Assembly: GCF_918797525.1 (NCBI RefSeq)
Contig: NZ_OU963893.1
Coordinates: 2,666,001 to 2,730,000 of the forward strand
DNA length: 64,000 bases
Reading direction: 5' to 3'
Origin: an unidentified bacterial endosymbiont
GTDB taxonomy: Bacteria; Pseudomonadota; Gammaproteobacteria; Enterobacterales; Enterobacteriaceae
In this document: piece by piece, positions 43,730 to 55,133 of the stretch
How positions within the stretch are numbered: the first letter of the stretch is position 1
Layout: the number at the start of each line of letters is the position of its first letter
Notes under the pieces: generated by a model
Seen by the model: only the letters and a program-made list of their open reading frames with translations
Told to the model about the DNA's origin: nothing
The model's database searches: none
Program-made: the position numbers and the translations under genes

Positions 43730-45664
43730 ATGTTTCAGGACAACCCGCTGCTAGCGCAGCTTAAACAGCAACTGCATTCCCAGACGCCGCGTGCAGAAGG
43801 GGTCGTAAAAGCCACGGAAAAGGGCTTTGGTTTCCTTGAAGTTGATGGGCAGAAAAGTTACTTCATTCCGCCCCCGCAGATGAAAAAAGTGATGCATGGC
43901 GATCGCATCACGGCTGTGATTCACAGCGAAAAAGAGCGGGAATCCGCTGAGCCGGAAGAACTGATAGAACCATTTTTGTCCCGTTTCGTAGGTAAGGTTC
44001 ACAGAAAAGACGATCGTTTTTCTATCGTGCCGGATCATCCCCTGCTGAAGGATGCCATACCGTGTCGTGCTGCGCGTGATGTCGAGCATGATTTTAAAGA
44101 AGGTGACTGGGCTGTTGCAGAAATGCGCCGTCATCCTCTGAAAGGCGATCGCGATTTTTACGCTGAACTGACGCAGTTTATTACCTTTGGCGACGACCAT
44201 TTCGTGCCATGGTGGGTGACGCTGGCGCGTCATAATCTTGAAAAAGAAGCGCCAAACGGTGTCGCCACCGAAATGCAGGACGAAGGTCTGGTGCGCCGCG
44301 ACCTGACTGCGCTTGAATTCGTCACCATCGATAGCGCCAGTACTGAAGATATGGATGACGCATTGTTTGCCGAAGAGAGCACCGACGGCAACATTCATCT
44401 GACCGTCGCGATTGCCGATCCCACGGCATGGATTGCGCAAGGCAGCAAGCTGGACAATGCGGCAAAAATCCGCTCGTTTACCAACTACCTGCCGGGCTTC
44501 AACATTCCGATGCTGCCGCGTGAACTTTCTGACGATCTTTGCTCTTTACGCGCGCATGAAATGCGCCCTGTACTGGCCTGCCGTATGACCATTGCGGCTG
44601 ACGGTACAATTGAAGACAATCTTGAGTTCTTTGCCGCAACCATCGAATCGAAAGCTAAACTGGCCTACGACGATGTTTCCGACTGGCTGGAAAATAGCGG
44701 TAACTGGCAACCCCCTTCAGACGCCATTGCTGCGCAGATCCGTCTTCTGCATCGCGTGTGCCTGAGCCGCAGCGAATGGCGTAAAACCCATGCCCTGGTG
44801 TTCAAGGATCGTCCGGACTATCGCTTCGTTCTGGGTGAGAAAGGAGAAGTGCTGGATATCGTGGCGGAACCGCGGCGTATCGCCAACCGTATCGTTGAAG
44901 AAGCGATGATTTCTGCCAATATCTGCGCCGCGCGCGTGCTGCGGGATAAACTCGGCTTCGGCATCTATAACGTGCATACAGGGTTCGACCCGGCTAATAC
45001 TGAAGCACTGGCCGCCCTGCTGAAGAACCATGAAATCCATGTTGATCCACAAGAGGTGCTGACCCTGCCGGGTTTCTGCAAACTGCGCCGTGAACTGGAT
45101 GCTCAACCCTCCGGTTTCCTGGATAGCCGTATTCGCCGATTCCAGTCCTTTGCTGAAATTAGCATTGAACCGGGCCCGCACTTCGGCCTGGGTCTGGAAG
45201 CCTACGCCACCTGGACATCCCCTATTCGTAAGTATGGCGACATGGTGAATCACCGTTTGCTGAAAGCTATCGTCAAAGGTGAGTCTATTTCTCGCCCTCA
45301 GGATGACACCACCGTGCAGATGGCAGAGCGCCGTCGCCTTAACCGTATGGCGGAGCGCGACGTGGGTGACTGGCTGTATGCGCGTTTCCTGATGGGCAAA
45401 GCCGGGACCGACACCCGCTTCCCGGCCGAAATTATCGATGTCAGCCGCGGGGGCATGCGTGTACGCCTGGTGGATAACGGTGCTGTCGCCTTTATCCCTG
45501 CCCCGTTCCTGCATACTGTTCGCGACGAGTTGGTCTGTAGCCAGGAAAACGGCACCGTGCAAATCCAAGGTGAAACGGTATATAAAGTCACTGACGTGAT
45601 TGAGGTAAACATCGCCGAAGTCCGCATGGAAACCCGCAGTATTATCGCGCGCCCTGTCGCCTGA
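43730..45664 (+). CDS. rnb: Exoribonuclease II
   Basis: 644 residues from the [11 protein letters not shown] start, the E. coli length; an ATG 7 codons earlier is less likely. Processive 3'-5' RNA exonuclease. Domains in order: two cold-shock domains (about 20-170), the RNB catalytic domain (about 190-520) with metal-binding Asp residues in [13 protein letters not shown], and a C-terminal S1 domain (about 560-640). Ends at a strong hairpin. Confidence 0.97.
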   Translation: MFQDNPLLAQLKQQLHSQTPRAEGVVKATEKGFGFLEVDGQKSYFIPPPQMKKVMHGDRITAVIHSEKERESAEPEELIEPFLSRFVGKVHRKDDRFSIVPDHPLLKDAIPCRAARDVEHDFKEGDWAVAEMRRHPLKGDRDFYAELTQFITFGDDHFVPWWVTLARHNLEKEAPNGVATEMQDEGLVRRDLTALEFVTIDSASTEDMDDALFAEESTDGNIHLTVAIADPTAWIAQGSKLDNAAKIRSFTNYLPGFNIPMLPRELSDDLCSLRAHEMRPVLACRMTIAADGTIEDNLEFFAATIESKAKLAYDDVSDWLENSGNWQPPSDAIAAQIRLLHRVCLSRSEWRKTHALVFKDRPDYRFVLGEKGEVLDIVAEPRRIANRIVEEAMISANICAARVLRDKLGFGIYNVHTGFDPANTEALAALLKNHEIHVDPQEVLTLPGFCKLRRELDAQPSGFLDSRIRRFQSFAEISIEPGPHFGLGLEAYATWTSPIRKYGDMVNHRLLKAIVKGESISRPQDDTTVQMAERRRLNRMAERDVGDWLYARFLMGKAGTDTRFPAEIIDVSRGGMRVRLVDNGAVAFIPAPFLHTVRDELVCSQENGTVQIQGETVYKVTDVIEVNIAEVRMETRSIIARPVA

Positions 45665-45674
45665 TAAGCGATTA

Positions 45675-45713
45675 AAATGTCGGCCGTTTCCTTAGCGGTC
45701 TGGCCGACATTTT
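45675..45713 (+). terminator. rnb terminator
   Basis: Stem AAATGTCGGCC / GGCCGACATTT with a loop of about 17 bases, ending in T-rich sequence, just after the rnb stop. Confidence 0.85.
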
Positions 45714-45792
45714 CTCCCCGGATCCTGCGCCGCAACATCTTCTTTTTTCAGCCTTCCACCGCCCAACCTAGTGGGTAGCCGCAGGAGATAAG

Positions 45793-45921
45793 ATGAATCA
45801 GCGCGTATTTGAATACCTGTGGCTGGATACCAACCTGCGTAAAGCGCTGGATAACGATCAGTTGCTCATACACTACCAGCCGAAAATAACATGGCGTGGC
45901 GAGGTCAAAAGTCTGGAAGCT
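45793..45921 (+). pseudogene. pdeR: pdeR (gmr) remnant, start of the EAL domain
   Basis: 43 codons matching the entry to the EAL domain of E. coli PdeR/Gmr (VFEYLWLDTNLRKAL, then HYQPKITWRGEV and SLEA), at the same place between rnb and yciZ. PAS, GGDEF and the rest of EAL are gone; the reading frame continues 24 unrelated codons to 45996. A good RBS (AGGAG) precedes its ATG, so a short peptide may still be made. A cyclic-di-GMP phosphodiesterase gene has been lost here. Confidence 0.8.
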
Positions 45922-46026
45922 TATCACTTTCATTTAAGTGCTTTCGATATTGAATCTTTTCCCTTCTCTTTTGCGCCCATTTTCTGCATCATTTAAAATA
46001 TTAACTTTTCGCTTCTGGGTGAGATT

Positions 46027-46209
46027 ATGTCTACTATTGATGCACAGACCGTCGCACAACGAATTGATACCGTGCTGGATATCCTGGTTGCGGGCGATTA
46101 TCATTCTGCGATCCGCAACCTTGAAATCCTGAAATCAGAACTTCTTGCGCAGTATGGCGCTGAGATCGCACCTGAAAGCAGGCAACCAAAAGCCCCGTGG
46201 GAAGTGTAA
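46027..46209 (+). CDS. yciZ: YciZ, DUF2526 family
   Basis: 60 residues ([19 protein letters not shown] and ending KAPWEV), matching the E. coli YciZ position between pdeR and deoT. Small helical protein of unknown function. Confidence 0.9.
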   Translation: MSTIDAQTVAQRIDTVLDILVAGDYHSAIRNLEILKSELLAQYGAEIAPESRQPKAPWEV

Positions 46210-46251
46210 TCCCGCCGTTGCTGACCTCATTTCGCTTTAATAATGGATGCT

Positions 46252-47004
46252 ATGAATTCCCGACAACAAATCATTTTGCAGATGGTCATCGATCAGGGGC
46301 GCGTAAGCGTAGTCGATCTCGCCAAAACAACAGGCGTGTCTGAAGTTACCATCCGCCAGGATCTCAACCTTCTTGAAAAACAGAGCTATCTGCGTCGTGC
46401 ACATGGTTATGCCGTCCCGCTGGACAGTGAAGACGTTGAGACACGCATGTTGAACAATTATGCACTCAAGCGTGAACTGGCTGAGTACGCTGCGTCCTTA
46501 GTGAATAATGGCGAAACGGTCTTTATTGAAAACGGCAGTAGCAATGCTCTGCTCGCGCGCACGCTCGCCGGGCAAAAAGATATTACCATTATCACCGTCA
46601 GTAGCTATATCGCGCATCTCCTTAAAGAGACGCATTGCGAGGTGATTCTGCTGGGCGGTATCTACCAGAAGAAAAGCGAGAGCATGGTTGGCCCGTTAAC
46701 GCGTCAGTATGTTCAGCAGGTGCATTTCAGTAAAGCTTTTATCGGTATCGACGGCTGGCAGCCAGACACAGGGTTTACCGGGCGGGATATGATGCGTTCG
46801 GATGTGGTTAACGCCGTGCTGGAAAAAGAGTGTGAGGCGATCGTGCTTACCGACAGTTCGAAATTCGGTGCCGTACATCCCTATACGATGGGCCCGATTT
46901 CTCGCTTTAGCCGCGTTATTACCGACGAGCGCTTGAACAATGTACATCGAGAAAGCCTCGACGCTGACGGTCTTATCGTCGATATCGTAAAAAAAACCGC
47001 CTGA
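46252..47004 (+). CDS. deoT: DeoR-family regulator DeoT (YciT)
   Basis: 250 residues from [11 protein letters not shown]; a start 3 codons earlier is possible. N-terminal DeoR HTH ([21 protein letters not shown]) and C-terminal sugar-phosphate-binding domain ([35 protein letters not shown]). Represses metabolic genes in E. coli. The last 20 residues diverge from E. coli. Confidence 0.93.
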   Translation: MNSRQQIILQMVIDQGRVSVVDLAKTTGVSEVTIRQDLNLLEKQSYLRRAHGYAVPLDSEDVETRMLNNYALKRELAEYAASLVNNGETVFIENGSSNALLARTLAGQKDITIITVSSYIAHLLKETHCEVILLGGIYQKKSESMVGPLTRQYVQQVHFSKAFIGIDGWQPDTGFTGRDMMRSDVVNAVLEKECEAIVLTDSSKFGAVHPYTMGPISRFSRVITDERLNNVHRESLDADGLIVDIVKKTA

Positions 47005-47264
47005 CCCTTCCCCGCGCTCGAATATGGGCGCATTAACACCTTCTCTGAGAGAATTCTCATTCGTCCTTTAAGAGTTTTTACCTGTCTAACCGGCACCAAA
47101 GTCGTAAAATTAATGTTAGCGATATAACAGGAAGTGACTATCACCAGCGTGATTACGTAACACCTGCGCGACCCGTTTTCACGGGAGACCAATTTTAAGT
47201 ATTTATATTGACTATACTTAAAAGGCACTCCTTGCCGTGAATCGATAATTCAGGAGAAAGTATT

Positions 47265-47483
47265 ATGACCTTAACCAGCAAAAAATTAGCTGCCGCTGTT
47301 CTGGCAATCACTGTAGCAATGTCCCTGAGCGCATGCTCTAACTGGTCTAAACGTGACCGTAACACTGCTATTGGCGCCGGTGCGGGTGCTCTGGGCGGTG
47401 CGGTATTAACTGATGGTAGTACGTTGGGCACCTTAGGTGGCGCTGCTGTCGGTGGTATTATCGGTCATCAGGTTGGCAAATAA
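47265..47483 (+). CDS. osmB: OsmB, osmotically inducible lipoprotein
   Basis: 72 residues. Lipoprotein signal with lipobox LSAC (Cys23), then a glycine-zipper region (IGAGAGALGGAVLTDGSTLG). Outer-membrane anchored; in E. coli induced by osmotic stress, RpoS and Rcs. RBS AGGAG before the ATG. The 260-base upstream gap holds its promoters. Confidence 0.95.
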   Translation: MTLTSKKLAAAVLAITVAMSLSACSNWSKRDRNTAIGAGAGALGGAVLTDGSTLGTLGGAAVGGIIGHQVGK

Positions 47484-47556
47484 AGACGTAAAAAGCCATT
47501 ATCGATACAATGTTTTATTGAGTAAATTTTAGGTCTGACTTACGCACGTATAAAAC

Positions 47557-47582
47557 AGAGCCACGGTATTTACCGTGGCTCA
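47557..47582. terminator. Bidirectional terminator osmB / yciH
   Basis: Perfect 10-bp stem GAGCCACGGT / ACCGTGGCTC with a 4-base loop, between convergent genes. Confidence 0.9.
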
Positions 47583-47587
47583 TTTAT

Positions 47588-47914
47588 TCATCCGCCCGCC
47601 AGCTTTACTTTCATGCCTTTAGCTTCAAGTAGTGATTTTATCAGGTCGCGCTTATCACCCTGAATCTCAATAATACCGTCTTTTACCGCACCGCCGCAGC
47701 CACATTTCTTTTTCAGCTCGGCCGCCAGTTTAACCAGCGCCGCGTCGTCAAGATCGATACCGGTGACCAGGCATACCCCTTTTCCTTTCCGACCGCTGGT
47801 TTGCCGCTGGATACGCACGATGCCATCGCCCTTCGGCCGTTCCACGCCCACTTTTGCTTCATCGATACGTCCGGTCTCGGTGGAATAAACCAGACGGCTA
47901 TTTGAGTCAGACAT
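47588..47914 (-). CDS. yciH: YciH, SUI1/eIF1-like translation factor
   Basis: 108 residues with the SUI1 domain ([19 protein letters not shown] and [13 protein letters not shown]). In E. coli it affects fidelity of translation initiation. It overlaps the end of pyrF by 8 bases, as in E. coli. Confidence 0.95.
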   Translation of the reverse strand: MSDSNSRLVYSTETGRIDEAKVGVERPKGDGIVRIQRQTSGRKGKGVCLVTGIDLDDAALVKLAAELKKKCGCGGAVKDGIIEIQGDKRDLIKSLLEAKGMKVKLAGG

Positions 47915-48650
47915 TAGATCCCCTTTTCAGTGAAGCGTTGATAGCGTTAAGCGTCTGTGCAGGGTTCAGCGACTGCGTAACAGGACGTCCAATCACCATA
48001 TAATCCACGCCGGCATTAAGGGCCTGCTCTGGCGTCATGATGCGCCGCTGATCGCCCGCGTCACTCCCTGCTGGACGGATACCTGGGGTAACCAGTTTAA
48101 AATTCTGCCCCAGTTCGGTTTTAAAGCGCATGGCTTCTTGTGCAGAACAGACCACCCCATCAAGACCGCAGTTTTGCGTCAGGCGCGCAAGACGTTCAGC
48201 CTGTGCAGCAGGTGACAACGTCACGCCGAGGTCACGTAGATCGTTTTCGTCCATACTGGTCAATACAGTAACCGCAATCAGTAACGGCGCGTCGCTGCCG
48301 AACGGTACAAGCGCTTCACGCGCGGCCGTCATCATTCTCGCCCCGCCTGATGCATGAACGTTAACCATCCACACGCCCAGCTCTGCGGCGGCGACCACGG
48401 CGTGTGCTGTGGTATTCGGGATATCGTGAAATTTCAGGTCGAGGAAAACGTCAAAACCACGCTGGTGCAGATCGCGTACGATTTGTGGGCCAAACAGGGT
48501 GAACATCTCTTTGCCGACTTTTAGACGGCAGTCGCAGGGATCGATACCGTCAACAAAGGCCAGTGCAGCGTCACGCTGGTTGTAATCGAGCGCAACAACA
48601 ACAGGAGAATCAGTAACTACGCGGGAAGCGAAGGAAGTAACAGACGTCAT
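47907..48650 (-). CDS. pyrF: Orotidine 5'-phosphate decarboxylase
   Basis: 247 residues. Last step of UMP synthesis: OMP to UMP. TIM barrel with the catalytic motif [12 protein letters not shown]. Expressed with yciH downstream. Start [10 protein letters not shown] is as in relatives. The 185 bases to lapB hold the promoter. Confidence 0.97.
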   Translation of the reverse strand: MTSVTSFASRVVTDSPVVVALDYNQRDAALAFVDGIDPCDCRLKVGKEMFTLFGPQIVRDLHQRGFDVFLDLKFHDIPNTTAHAVVAAAELGVWMVNVHASGGARMMTAAREALVPFGSDAPLLIAVTVLTSMDENDLRDLGVTLSPAAQAERLARLTQNCGLDGVVCSAQEAMRFKTELGQNFKLVTPGIRPAGSDAGDQRRIMTPEQALNAGVDYMVIGRPVTQSLNPAQTLNAINASLKRGSNV

Positions 48651-48835
48651 GACCAGCCCTTTTCGTCTATGGGCGCGCAGCGGCGCGGAACAGATAAACG
48701 GGCAGCATTCTACCTGTCAGGGCCGCAAAATAACAGAATCGATTTTCTTTCCTGCAGGACTAAACACTGCGCGATGCCAGCAGGATAATGAAAAGCCATT
48801 AGGATGTTGTAACTAAAATAAAGGCTTTTTTAAAA

Positions 48836-50005
48836 CTACTGCCCGTCGAGGCCGCGTATCGGCTTAATCGTTGACCAGGCGCGGCACGAAGGACAGTGCC
48901 AGTAAAGGGTATACGCGGTAAAGCCGCACTTCTGGCAGCGGTAGCGCGGTTTGCTGCGCACCTGTTCGCCAACCATATCGCGCAGAACCATCAGGCTCTC
49001 TTTGGCGCGGCCCTCTTCGGCATCGTGAAGATGGTAGTCCATCAGCTTATGGAAGACCCTCATGGTAGGATGACGCTGCAGCTGGCGGGTTATATAAACC
49101 TGCGCGGTGTCGCTTCCCTCATGCTGCTCAACAACGTCAGACAGCATCAGTTCAGCCGTTGCACCGGTGTTCTCTTCGACACAGCGGCGCAGAAAAGTGA
49201 TCCACACATCTTGTTTATCAAGCTGTTGATAGCAGGTTTGCAGCATTTCCAGCGTTTCACTGACCAGCTCTTTGTCCTGGTCAATCACCCGCAACAGGGT
49301 TTCAACGGCTTTTGCGAACTCACCGTTGGCCATAAAAACGCGCCCCATCATTATAGAGATGCGTGCGCTGTTACGGTCTGCCGCAGCCCCTTTCTTCAAT
49401 AAGGCCATAGCCTTATCCATGTCGTCATTACCCATCTGTTGCAGGGCGAGCTCACAGTAGAAATGGGCGATTTCAACGCGCTGTTTATCTTTACCCAGCT
49501 TAACCAGGCGCTCGGCTGTATCTATGGCTTTCTGCCAGTCACTGGTCGCCTGATAAATTTGCAGTAGCTGCTGTAGCGCGCTAATACGGAAATCAGTTTC
49601 GTCCACCAGTTGCGAGAACATGTCTTCGGCACGGTCGTATAACCCCGCCGCCATGTAGTCACGGCCCAGTTGCTGTACGGCCAACAGGCGCTGATCGTAG
49701 GTTAACGAAGCGCTTTCCATGAGGGTCTGGTGGATACGGATAGCGCGATCAACCTCGCCACGAGAACGGAACAGGTTCCCGAGGGTGAGATGCGCCTCAA
49801 CGGTGCCCGTGTCCTCTTTAAGCATATCGAGAAACAGGTCTACCGCTTTATCCTGTTGATTGCTCAGAAGAAAGTTCACCCCCGCAACATAGTCGCGGGA
49901 GAGTCGGTTTGCTTCATCCTGTTTTGTTTGTTGCGCACTTCTGCGGCCCATATACCAGCCATAAGCTGCGGCTACAGGCAAAAGCAGAAACAACAACTCC
50001 AGCAT
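48836..50005 (-). CDS. lapB: LapB, LPS assembly and LpxC-control protein
   Basis: 389 residues, the E. coli length. One N-terminal membrane segment (about 1-18), nine or so TPR repeats (about 35-340), and a C-terminal rubredoxin-like zinc domain (CQKCGFTAYTLYWHCPSC). It acts with FtsH to regulate LpxC. Four bases downstream of lapA. Confidence 0.97.
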   Translation of the reverse strand: MLELLFLLLPVAAAYGWYMGRRSAQQTKQDEANRLSRDYVAGVNFLLSNQQDKAVDLFLDMLKEDTGTVEAHLTLGNLFRSRGEVDRAIRIHQTLMESASLTYDQRLLAVQQLGRDYMAAGLYDRAEDMFSQLVDETDFRISALQQLLQIYQATSDWQKAIDTAERLVKLGKDKQRVEIAHFYCELALQQMGNDDMDKAMALLKKGAAADRNSARISIMMGRVFMANGEFAKAVETLLRVIDQDKELVSETLEMLQTCYQQLDKQDVWITFLRRCVEENTGATAELMLSDVVEQHEGSDTAQVYITRQLQRHPTMRVFHKLMDYHLHDAEEGRAKESLMVLRDMVGEQVRSKPRYRCQKCGFTAYTLYWHCPSCRAWSTIKPIRGLDGQ

Positions 50006-50008
50006 ATT

Positions 50009-50320
50009 CTATTGTTCCCTGGATACCGGCAGAGTGCTGCTTTCCGGTAAAGTGGAGGCAGGCGCAATTTGCTGTTCGAGTCGTTTGATTTTGCGTTCAG
50101 CGCGCGCAAGTGAAACACGAACCTTCAGCCAAAACAGACCGCACACCAGCCAGCCGATAGCAAAGCCAGCCGCGAATAAAACCGCCAGCAAACTTGATAC
50201 CCTGTACTCGCCCTGCGCCAGCAGATAATTAAATGTCACCTGTTGATCGTTTTGTGCGCCCAATGTGACTGAAATGACAAAAATCGCCAACACCAGTAAG
50301 AAAATGAGTAAATATTTCAC
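50009..50320 (-). CDS. lapA: LapA, inner-membrane partner of LapB
   Basis: 103 residues from the GTG start with GGGAAG 5 bases upstream; the open frame has an ATG 8 codons earlier that lacks conservation. Two membrane segments (about 2-22 and 42-65) and a coiled-coil tail (ARAERKIKRLEQQ). DUF1049 family. Confidence 0.93.
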   Translation of the reverse strand: MKYLLIFLLVLAIFVISVTLGAQNDQQVTFNYLLAQGEYRVSSLLAVLFAAGFAIGWLVCGLFWLKVRVSLARAERKIKRLEQQIAPASTLPESSTLPVSREQ

Positions 50321-50468
50321 ATGACTTCCCGTTATGTGGTTCAAGCGAATAAAGTCTGTTCAACTCACCGCAATCAGCCTTATAAACTACCATTTTAGTG
50401 ACGGGCGCGAAACGGAAAAAGTCGCGCACCATTCCTGGATTTATGGGCAAAAGCGGTAATATCAACCT

Positions 50469-51236
50469 TTAGGTTCCGGTTTGGTCCCTTTCGGCAATTT
50501 CTTGCTTCTCTTCCGGCGGCGGCGTCAGAGGGCCACAGAGCCGTTCGGCAAGCCAGGTGGCAAAGGTCACCAGGGCCCAAGAGATAAGCGTAGCGACGAC
50601 CAGATCGCGCGGCCAGTGCATGCCCAGCAACAAACGGCTACCCATCACACCCGTTGCCCAGACCAGCAGCACCGCAAGGGTTATGGTTCGACGGCGCGGC
50701 CATAAAAGCCCAACGCCAAGTAATGCCCAACTGGCGGCAAACATGGTGTGTCCGGAAGGAAACGCAAACCCGGTCTCTTTTTGCCAGTGCTTACGTAAAA
50801 ATACTGGAATATCCTGTTGTTCCGAAAGCTGCTCTTTGACCAGCATACCGCGGTCTCTACGTTTTAAATTATAGAACTCATCTACCGGAACATGATGCGT
50901 TTTTTCCAGCCAGACGACAAAAGGCCGTGGCTCCTGGACATGCTCTTTCACCCAGGATTTAACCCCTTGCCCCACCAGAATCGCGCCGCCAAGAATAGCG
51001 AAAAGCATGATGGCCGGACGCAGCCGAAAACGCAGACACCACAGGAACCAGGCGAAGAGGAGTACGTGGGTAATTATCCCCCAGGGCTGTGTAACCGTCT
51101 CGGTGACCCAGTACAATGATTTAAGCCACGTGGCGTTCTGGTCGGGGTGCCACATCCAGCCTGAGCTCCACACGACCAGAGGCATAATCAGTAAGATGGC
51201 CGCACCCGCTGCCGTTCGTCTGGCGATTGAAAGCAT
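50469..51236 (-). CDS. pgpB: Phosphatidylglycerophosphatase B
   Basis: 255 residues from MLSIARRTAAG (RBS AAGGAG, 5 bases); a longer frame starts 11 codons up. PAP2-family membrane phosphatase with the three motifs KEHVQEPRPF, PSGHTMF and SRLLLGMHWPRD. Dephosphorylates PGP and undecaprenyl diphosphate. In E. coli it precedes lapAB as here. Confidence 0.96.
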   Translation of the reverse strand: MLSIARRTAAGAAILLIMPLVVWSSGWMWHPDQNATWLKSLYWVTETVTQPWGIITHVLLFAWFLWCLRFRLRPAIMLFAILGGAILVGQGVKSWVKEHVQEPRPFVVWLEKTHHVPVDEFYNLKRRDRGMLVKEQLSEQQDIPVFLRKHWQKETGFAFPSGHTMFAASWALLGVGLLWPRRRTITLAVLLVWATGVMGSRLLLGMHWPRDLVVATLISWALVTFATWLAERLCGPLTPPPEEKQEIAERDQTGT

Positions 51237-51433
51237 GTCTTCTCCTTTTTTGCTAAGCGCCACAATCATAACTGATTTTGGTCACCCAGGTGGATATGTC
51301 GGATTGTGCGTTTAACGTGGGTATAGCATGGCTGCAATTAGGCGAAGTTGCTGCGCTTGTGGCAAAATGACCGGATACAGAAAGCCAAACAGGCGTAAGA
51401 CACGAAACGTGTCAGCCTACTCTGGAGAATCAC

Positions 51434-52024
51434 ATGCAGCTTAAACGTGTGGCAGAAGCCAAACTGCCAACCCCATGGGGCGATTTCCTGATGGTGGGTT
51501 TTGAAGAACTGGCAACCGGACAAGATCACCTCGCCCTGGTGTATGGCGATATTTCCGGACAGACACCGGTACTGTCCCGCGTACATTCTGAGTGTCTTAC
51601 CGGTGATGCGCTGTTTAGCCTGCGCTGCGACTGCGGTTTCCAACTGGAAGCTGCGCTTTCCCATATTGCTGAAGAAGGCCGTGGTGTGCTGCTTTACCAC
51701 CGTCAGGAAGGGCGTAATATCGGCCTGTTGAACAAAATTCGCGCCTACGCGCTGCAGGATCAGGGCTACGATACGGTTGAAGCAAACCATCAACTCGGCT
51801 TTGCAGCCGATGAGCGAGACTTCACCCTGTGTGCCGATATGTTCAAACTGCTGGGTGTAGATGAAGTTCGTCTGTTGACGAACAACCCGAAAAAAGTTGA
51901 GATCCTGAGCGAAGCGGGGATCAACATTGTCGAACGCGTTCCGCTGATTGTCGGACGTAACCCAAAAAACGCGCACTACCTCGATACCAAAGCCGCTAAA
52001 ATGGGCCACCTGCTCAGCGAGTAA
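51434..52024 (+). CDS. ribA: GTP cyclohydrolase II
   Basis: 196 residues, the E. coli length. First step of riboflavin synthesis. Zinc Cys motif in [17 protein letters not shown] (three Cys) and the [13 protein letters not shown] substrate loop. Divergent from pgpB; ends at a bidirectional hairpin. Confidence 0.97.
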   Translation: MQLKRVAEAKLPTPWGDFLMVGFEELATGQDHLALVYGDISGQTPVLSRVHSECLTGDALFSLRCDCGFQLEAALSHIAEEGRGVLLYHRQEGRNIGLLNKIRAYALQDQGYDTVEANHQLGFAADERDFTLCADMFKLLGVDEVRLLTNNPKKVEILSEAGINIVERVPLIVGRNPKNAHYLDTKAAKMGHLLSE

Positions 52025-52032
52025 ATGAAAAT

Positions 52033-52052
52033 GCCCGGCACGGCTGCCGGGC
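52033..52052. terminator. Bidirectional terminator ribA / acnA
   Basis: Perfect GCCCGGCA / TGCCGGGC stem with a 4-base loop, between the convergent genes. Confidence 0.9.
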
Positions 52053-52057
52053 TAATT

Positions 52058-54734
52058 TCAGTCCAGCATCTTACGGATCACGTAATGTAAAATGCCGTCG
52101 TTCTGGTAGTACGTCAGCTCCGTTGCCGTATCGATGCGACACCGGCACTCCAGCATCTGCGTTTTACCATCGGCCCGGGTGAGCTTAACGGGCACGTTTT
52201 TACCCGGCTCCAGACTTTGCAGACCGTGAATATCAATCTGCTCTTCACCGGTCAGGCCCAGCGTTTTACGGGTCGAACCGGCCGGAAATTCCAGCGGCAG
52301 GATCCCCATACCAATCAGGTTCGAGCGGTGGATTCGTTCAAACGACTCGGCAATCACCACACGGACTCCCAGCAGGCGCGGGCCTTTCGCTGCCCAGTCA
52401 CGGCTTGAGCCAGAGCCATACTCTTTCCCGGCGATGACCGCCAGCGGCGTGCCTTGCTGCTGATATTTGACCGCGGCATCGTAAATCGACATAACATCCG
52501 TGCCGGGCAAATGACGCGTCATGCCCCCTTCCACCCCAGGCACCATTTCGTTGCGGATGCGGATATTGGCAAAGGTGCCCCGCATCATCACCTCGTGATT
52601 ACCGCGACGTGAACCGTAGGAGTTAAAATCCCGGCGCTCTACGCCCCGTACCTGCAGATAGCGACCAGCCGGGCTATCGGCTTTGATACTTCCCGCCGGG
52701 GAGATATGGTCCGTGGTGACGGAATCGCCCAGCATCGCCAGAATACGCGCACCGTGAATATCCTGAAGCGGATCTGGCTGAGCCTGCATCGTGTCAAAGA
52801 AGGGGGAAAGCCGGATATAGGTAGAGTCGTCCTGCCAGTCATAGGTATCGGAGCCGACGACATTAATGGCTTTCCACTCCGGCGTGCCTTCAAACACCTC
52901 GGCATACTCTTTGCGGAACATCGCGGTAGTCACTTTCTCAACGGCGCGGGCAATCTCCTGAGATGTCGGCCAGATATCCTTAAGCCAGACGGGCGCATTA
53001 TTGCGATCGTGACCAATAGGGTCGGTTACCAGGTTGATATTCATGTTCCCGGCCAGAGCATAGGCCACGACCAGCGGTGGCGAAGCCAGCCAGTTAGTTT
53101 TCACCAGCGGATGAATACGCCCCTCGAAGTTACGGTTGCCCGAAAGCACTGCGCCCACGGTCAAATCGCCCTGCTTAATCGCCACTTCAATTGGCTCAGG
53201 GAGCGGGCCGGAGTTGCCGATACAGGTTGTACAGCCATAACCAACGAGGTTAAAGCCCAGTTCATCGAGATACGGCGTGAGTTTCGCCTGCGCCAGATAA
53301 TCCGATACGACCTTTGAACCAGGCGCCAGCGAGGCTTTGACCCACGGTTGCGGCTTGAGCCCACGCTCAACCGCTTTCTTCGCCAGCAGTCCGGCAGCCA
53401 TTAATACGCCAGGATTGGAGGTGTTGGTGCAGGAGGTAATGGCAGCAATCACCACTGCGCCGTCCGGAAGCTGATAATGATGCCCGTTCATAACATAGTC
53501 GACCGGGCGATGATCTTTTTGCGCAACATTCACTTCCAGCTCATTGCTGGCGGCAAACGCCTGCGGCACGTTATTCAGTGCCACGCGATCCTGTGGACGT
53601 TTCGGCCCGGCAACGCTGGCCTCGACGGTGCCCATATTCAGTTCCAGCGAACTGGTAAACACCGGTTCGTCGCCAGGATTTCGCCACATGCCCTGCGCTT
53701 TGGTGTAAGCCTCAACCAACGACACCTGCTCTTCACTACGCCCGCTCAGCCGCATATAGTCCAGCGTGACGTTATCAATCGGGAAAAATCCGCAGGTTGC
53801 GCCATATTCAGGCGCCATGTTGGCGATGGTGGCACGGTCCGCCAGCGGTAACGAATCAAGCCCTTCACCATAAAATTCAACAAATTTGCCCACTACGCCA
53901 TGTTTACGCAGCATCTGGGTTACCGTCAGCACCAGGTCCGTGGCGGTAATACCTTCGGCGAGTTTGCCGGTTAGCTTAAAACCCACGACATCAGGAATGA
54001 GCATAGAGACCGGTTGCCCCAGCATAGCAGCCTCGGCTTCGATCCCTCCCACGCCCCACCCCAGGACGCCCAGGCCGTTGATCATGGTGGTGTGGGAATC
54101 AGTACCGACCAGGGTGTCAGGATAAGCGACCCACTCCTTATCCTGTAATTCACTCCAGACGGCTTTACCCAGATACTCGAGGTTCACCTGATGACAGATG
54201 CCGGTGCCGGGTGGAACGACGCTGAAGCGGCTGAAGGCCTGCTGCCCCCACTTCAGAAAGACATAGCGCTCGTGGTTACGTTCCATTTCCAGACGCACGT
54301 TCTCGCCGAAAGCTTCATCGTCGCCGAAATGATCGACGGTCACGGAGTGGTCAATAACGAGGTCGACGGGGGGAGAGCGGATTCACCTTCGCCGTATCGC
54401 CTCCGAGGCGCTTAACCGCCTCGCGCATGGCGGCTAAATCGACAACGGCAGGGACGCCGGTGAAGTCCTGCATCAGCACGCGTGCCGGGCGGTAGGCAAT
54501 TTCTCTGTCAGCATGCGCATCCTTTAACCAGCCTGCCAGAGCGTTAATGTCATCGGCGGTGACGGAGTCGCCATCCTGCCAGCGCAGGAGGTTCTCAAGC
54601 AATACTTTCAACGATTTGGGTAACCGTGAAATGTCTCCAAGCGTTTCGGCTGCCCGCGGTAAGCTGTAGTAGCGCCAGGTTTTATTTTCCGCCTGCAGCG
54701 TATCCTTACTGGCTTCGCGTAGGGTTAACGACAT
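52058..54734 (-). pseudogene. acnA: Aconitase A, interrupted by a one-base insertion
   Basis: The N-terminal frame runs from the ATG at 54734 (RBS AAGGAGGAG) through [15 protein letters not shown] and then terminates after six wrong codons. Removing one base from the G6 run at 54368-54373 (+ strand) restores [16 protein letters not shown] and a full protein of about 890 residues, the E. coli length. The downstream 761-codon frame is intact, including the Fe-S Cys motifs SCTNTSNP and [10 protein letters not shown]. As sequenced no full-length enzyme is made; AcnB elsewhere would cover the TCA cycle. A homopolymer sequencing error is quite possible. Confidence 0.9.
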
Positions 54735-54897
54735 AAGCTCCTCCTTAATTCCAGGGATACCCTGACAATCGTCAGGGCCGTAATTAAAGATAACACAAAG
54801 ATGTCGTAACGTTTTGATAACAACCCAAATTGATAAATTTAGGAATGATCTAACGCGGGGTATACAGCAAAAACCTCGCCGCAACGAGGTTTGGGTT

Positions 54898-54996
54898 TTA
54901 GTGGAAGGCCAGCCAGATAAGCTGGCACCAGAACAGAACCGACACCGAAAAGACGCCGATCCATGACCAGTATTTGAGCGTTGTCATGTTATTCAT
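54898..54996 (-). CDS. ymiC: YmiC small membrane protein
   Basis: 32 residues: MNNMTTLKYWSWIGVFSVS followed by a hydrophobic end. It matches the small E. coli YmiC encoded just upstream of acnA. One membrane span; function unknown. An adjacent ATG one codon earlier is an alternative start. Confidence 0.75.
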   Translation of the reverse strand: MNNMTTLKYWSWIGVFSVSVLFWCQLIWLAFH

Positions 54997-55133
54997 CATA
55001 GGGACACCAGGCTTTATTTATTAAGGGACCGAGGTTAGTCCTCAGTTCTATATTGCCAATGTGTATTTATTAAAGAGTACAAAAGCGCAGAGGCATTGTT
55101 CAGACTATTTGCATCGTTACGCAATAAACTAAA

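Noticed and set aside
44717..45568. 283-codon minus strand open frame
   Set aside because: Antisense to rnb; no family resemblance.
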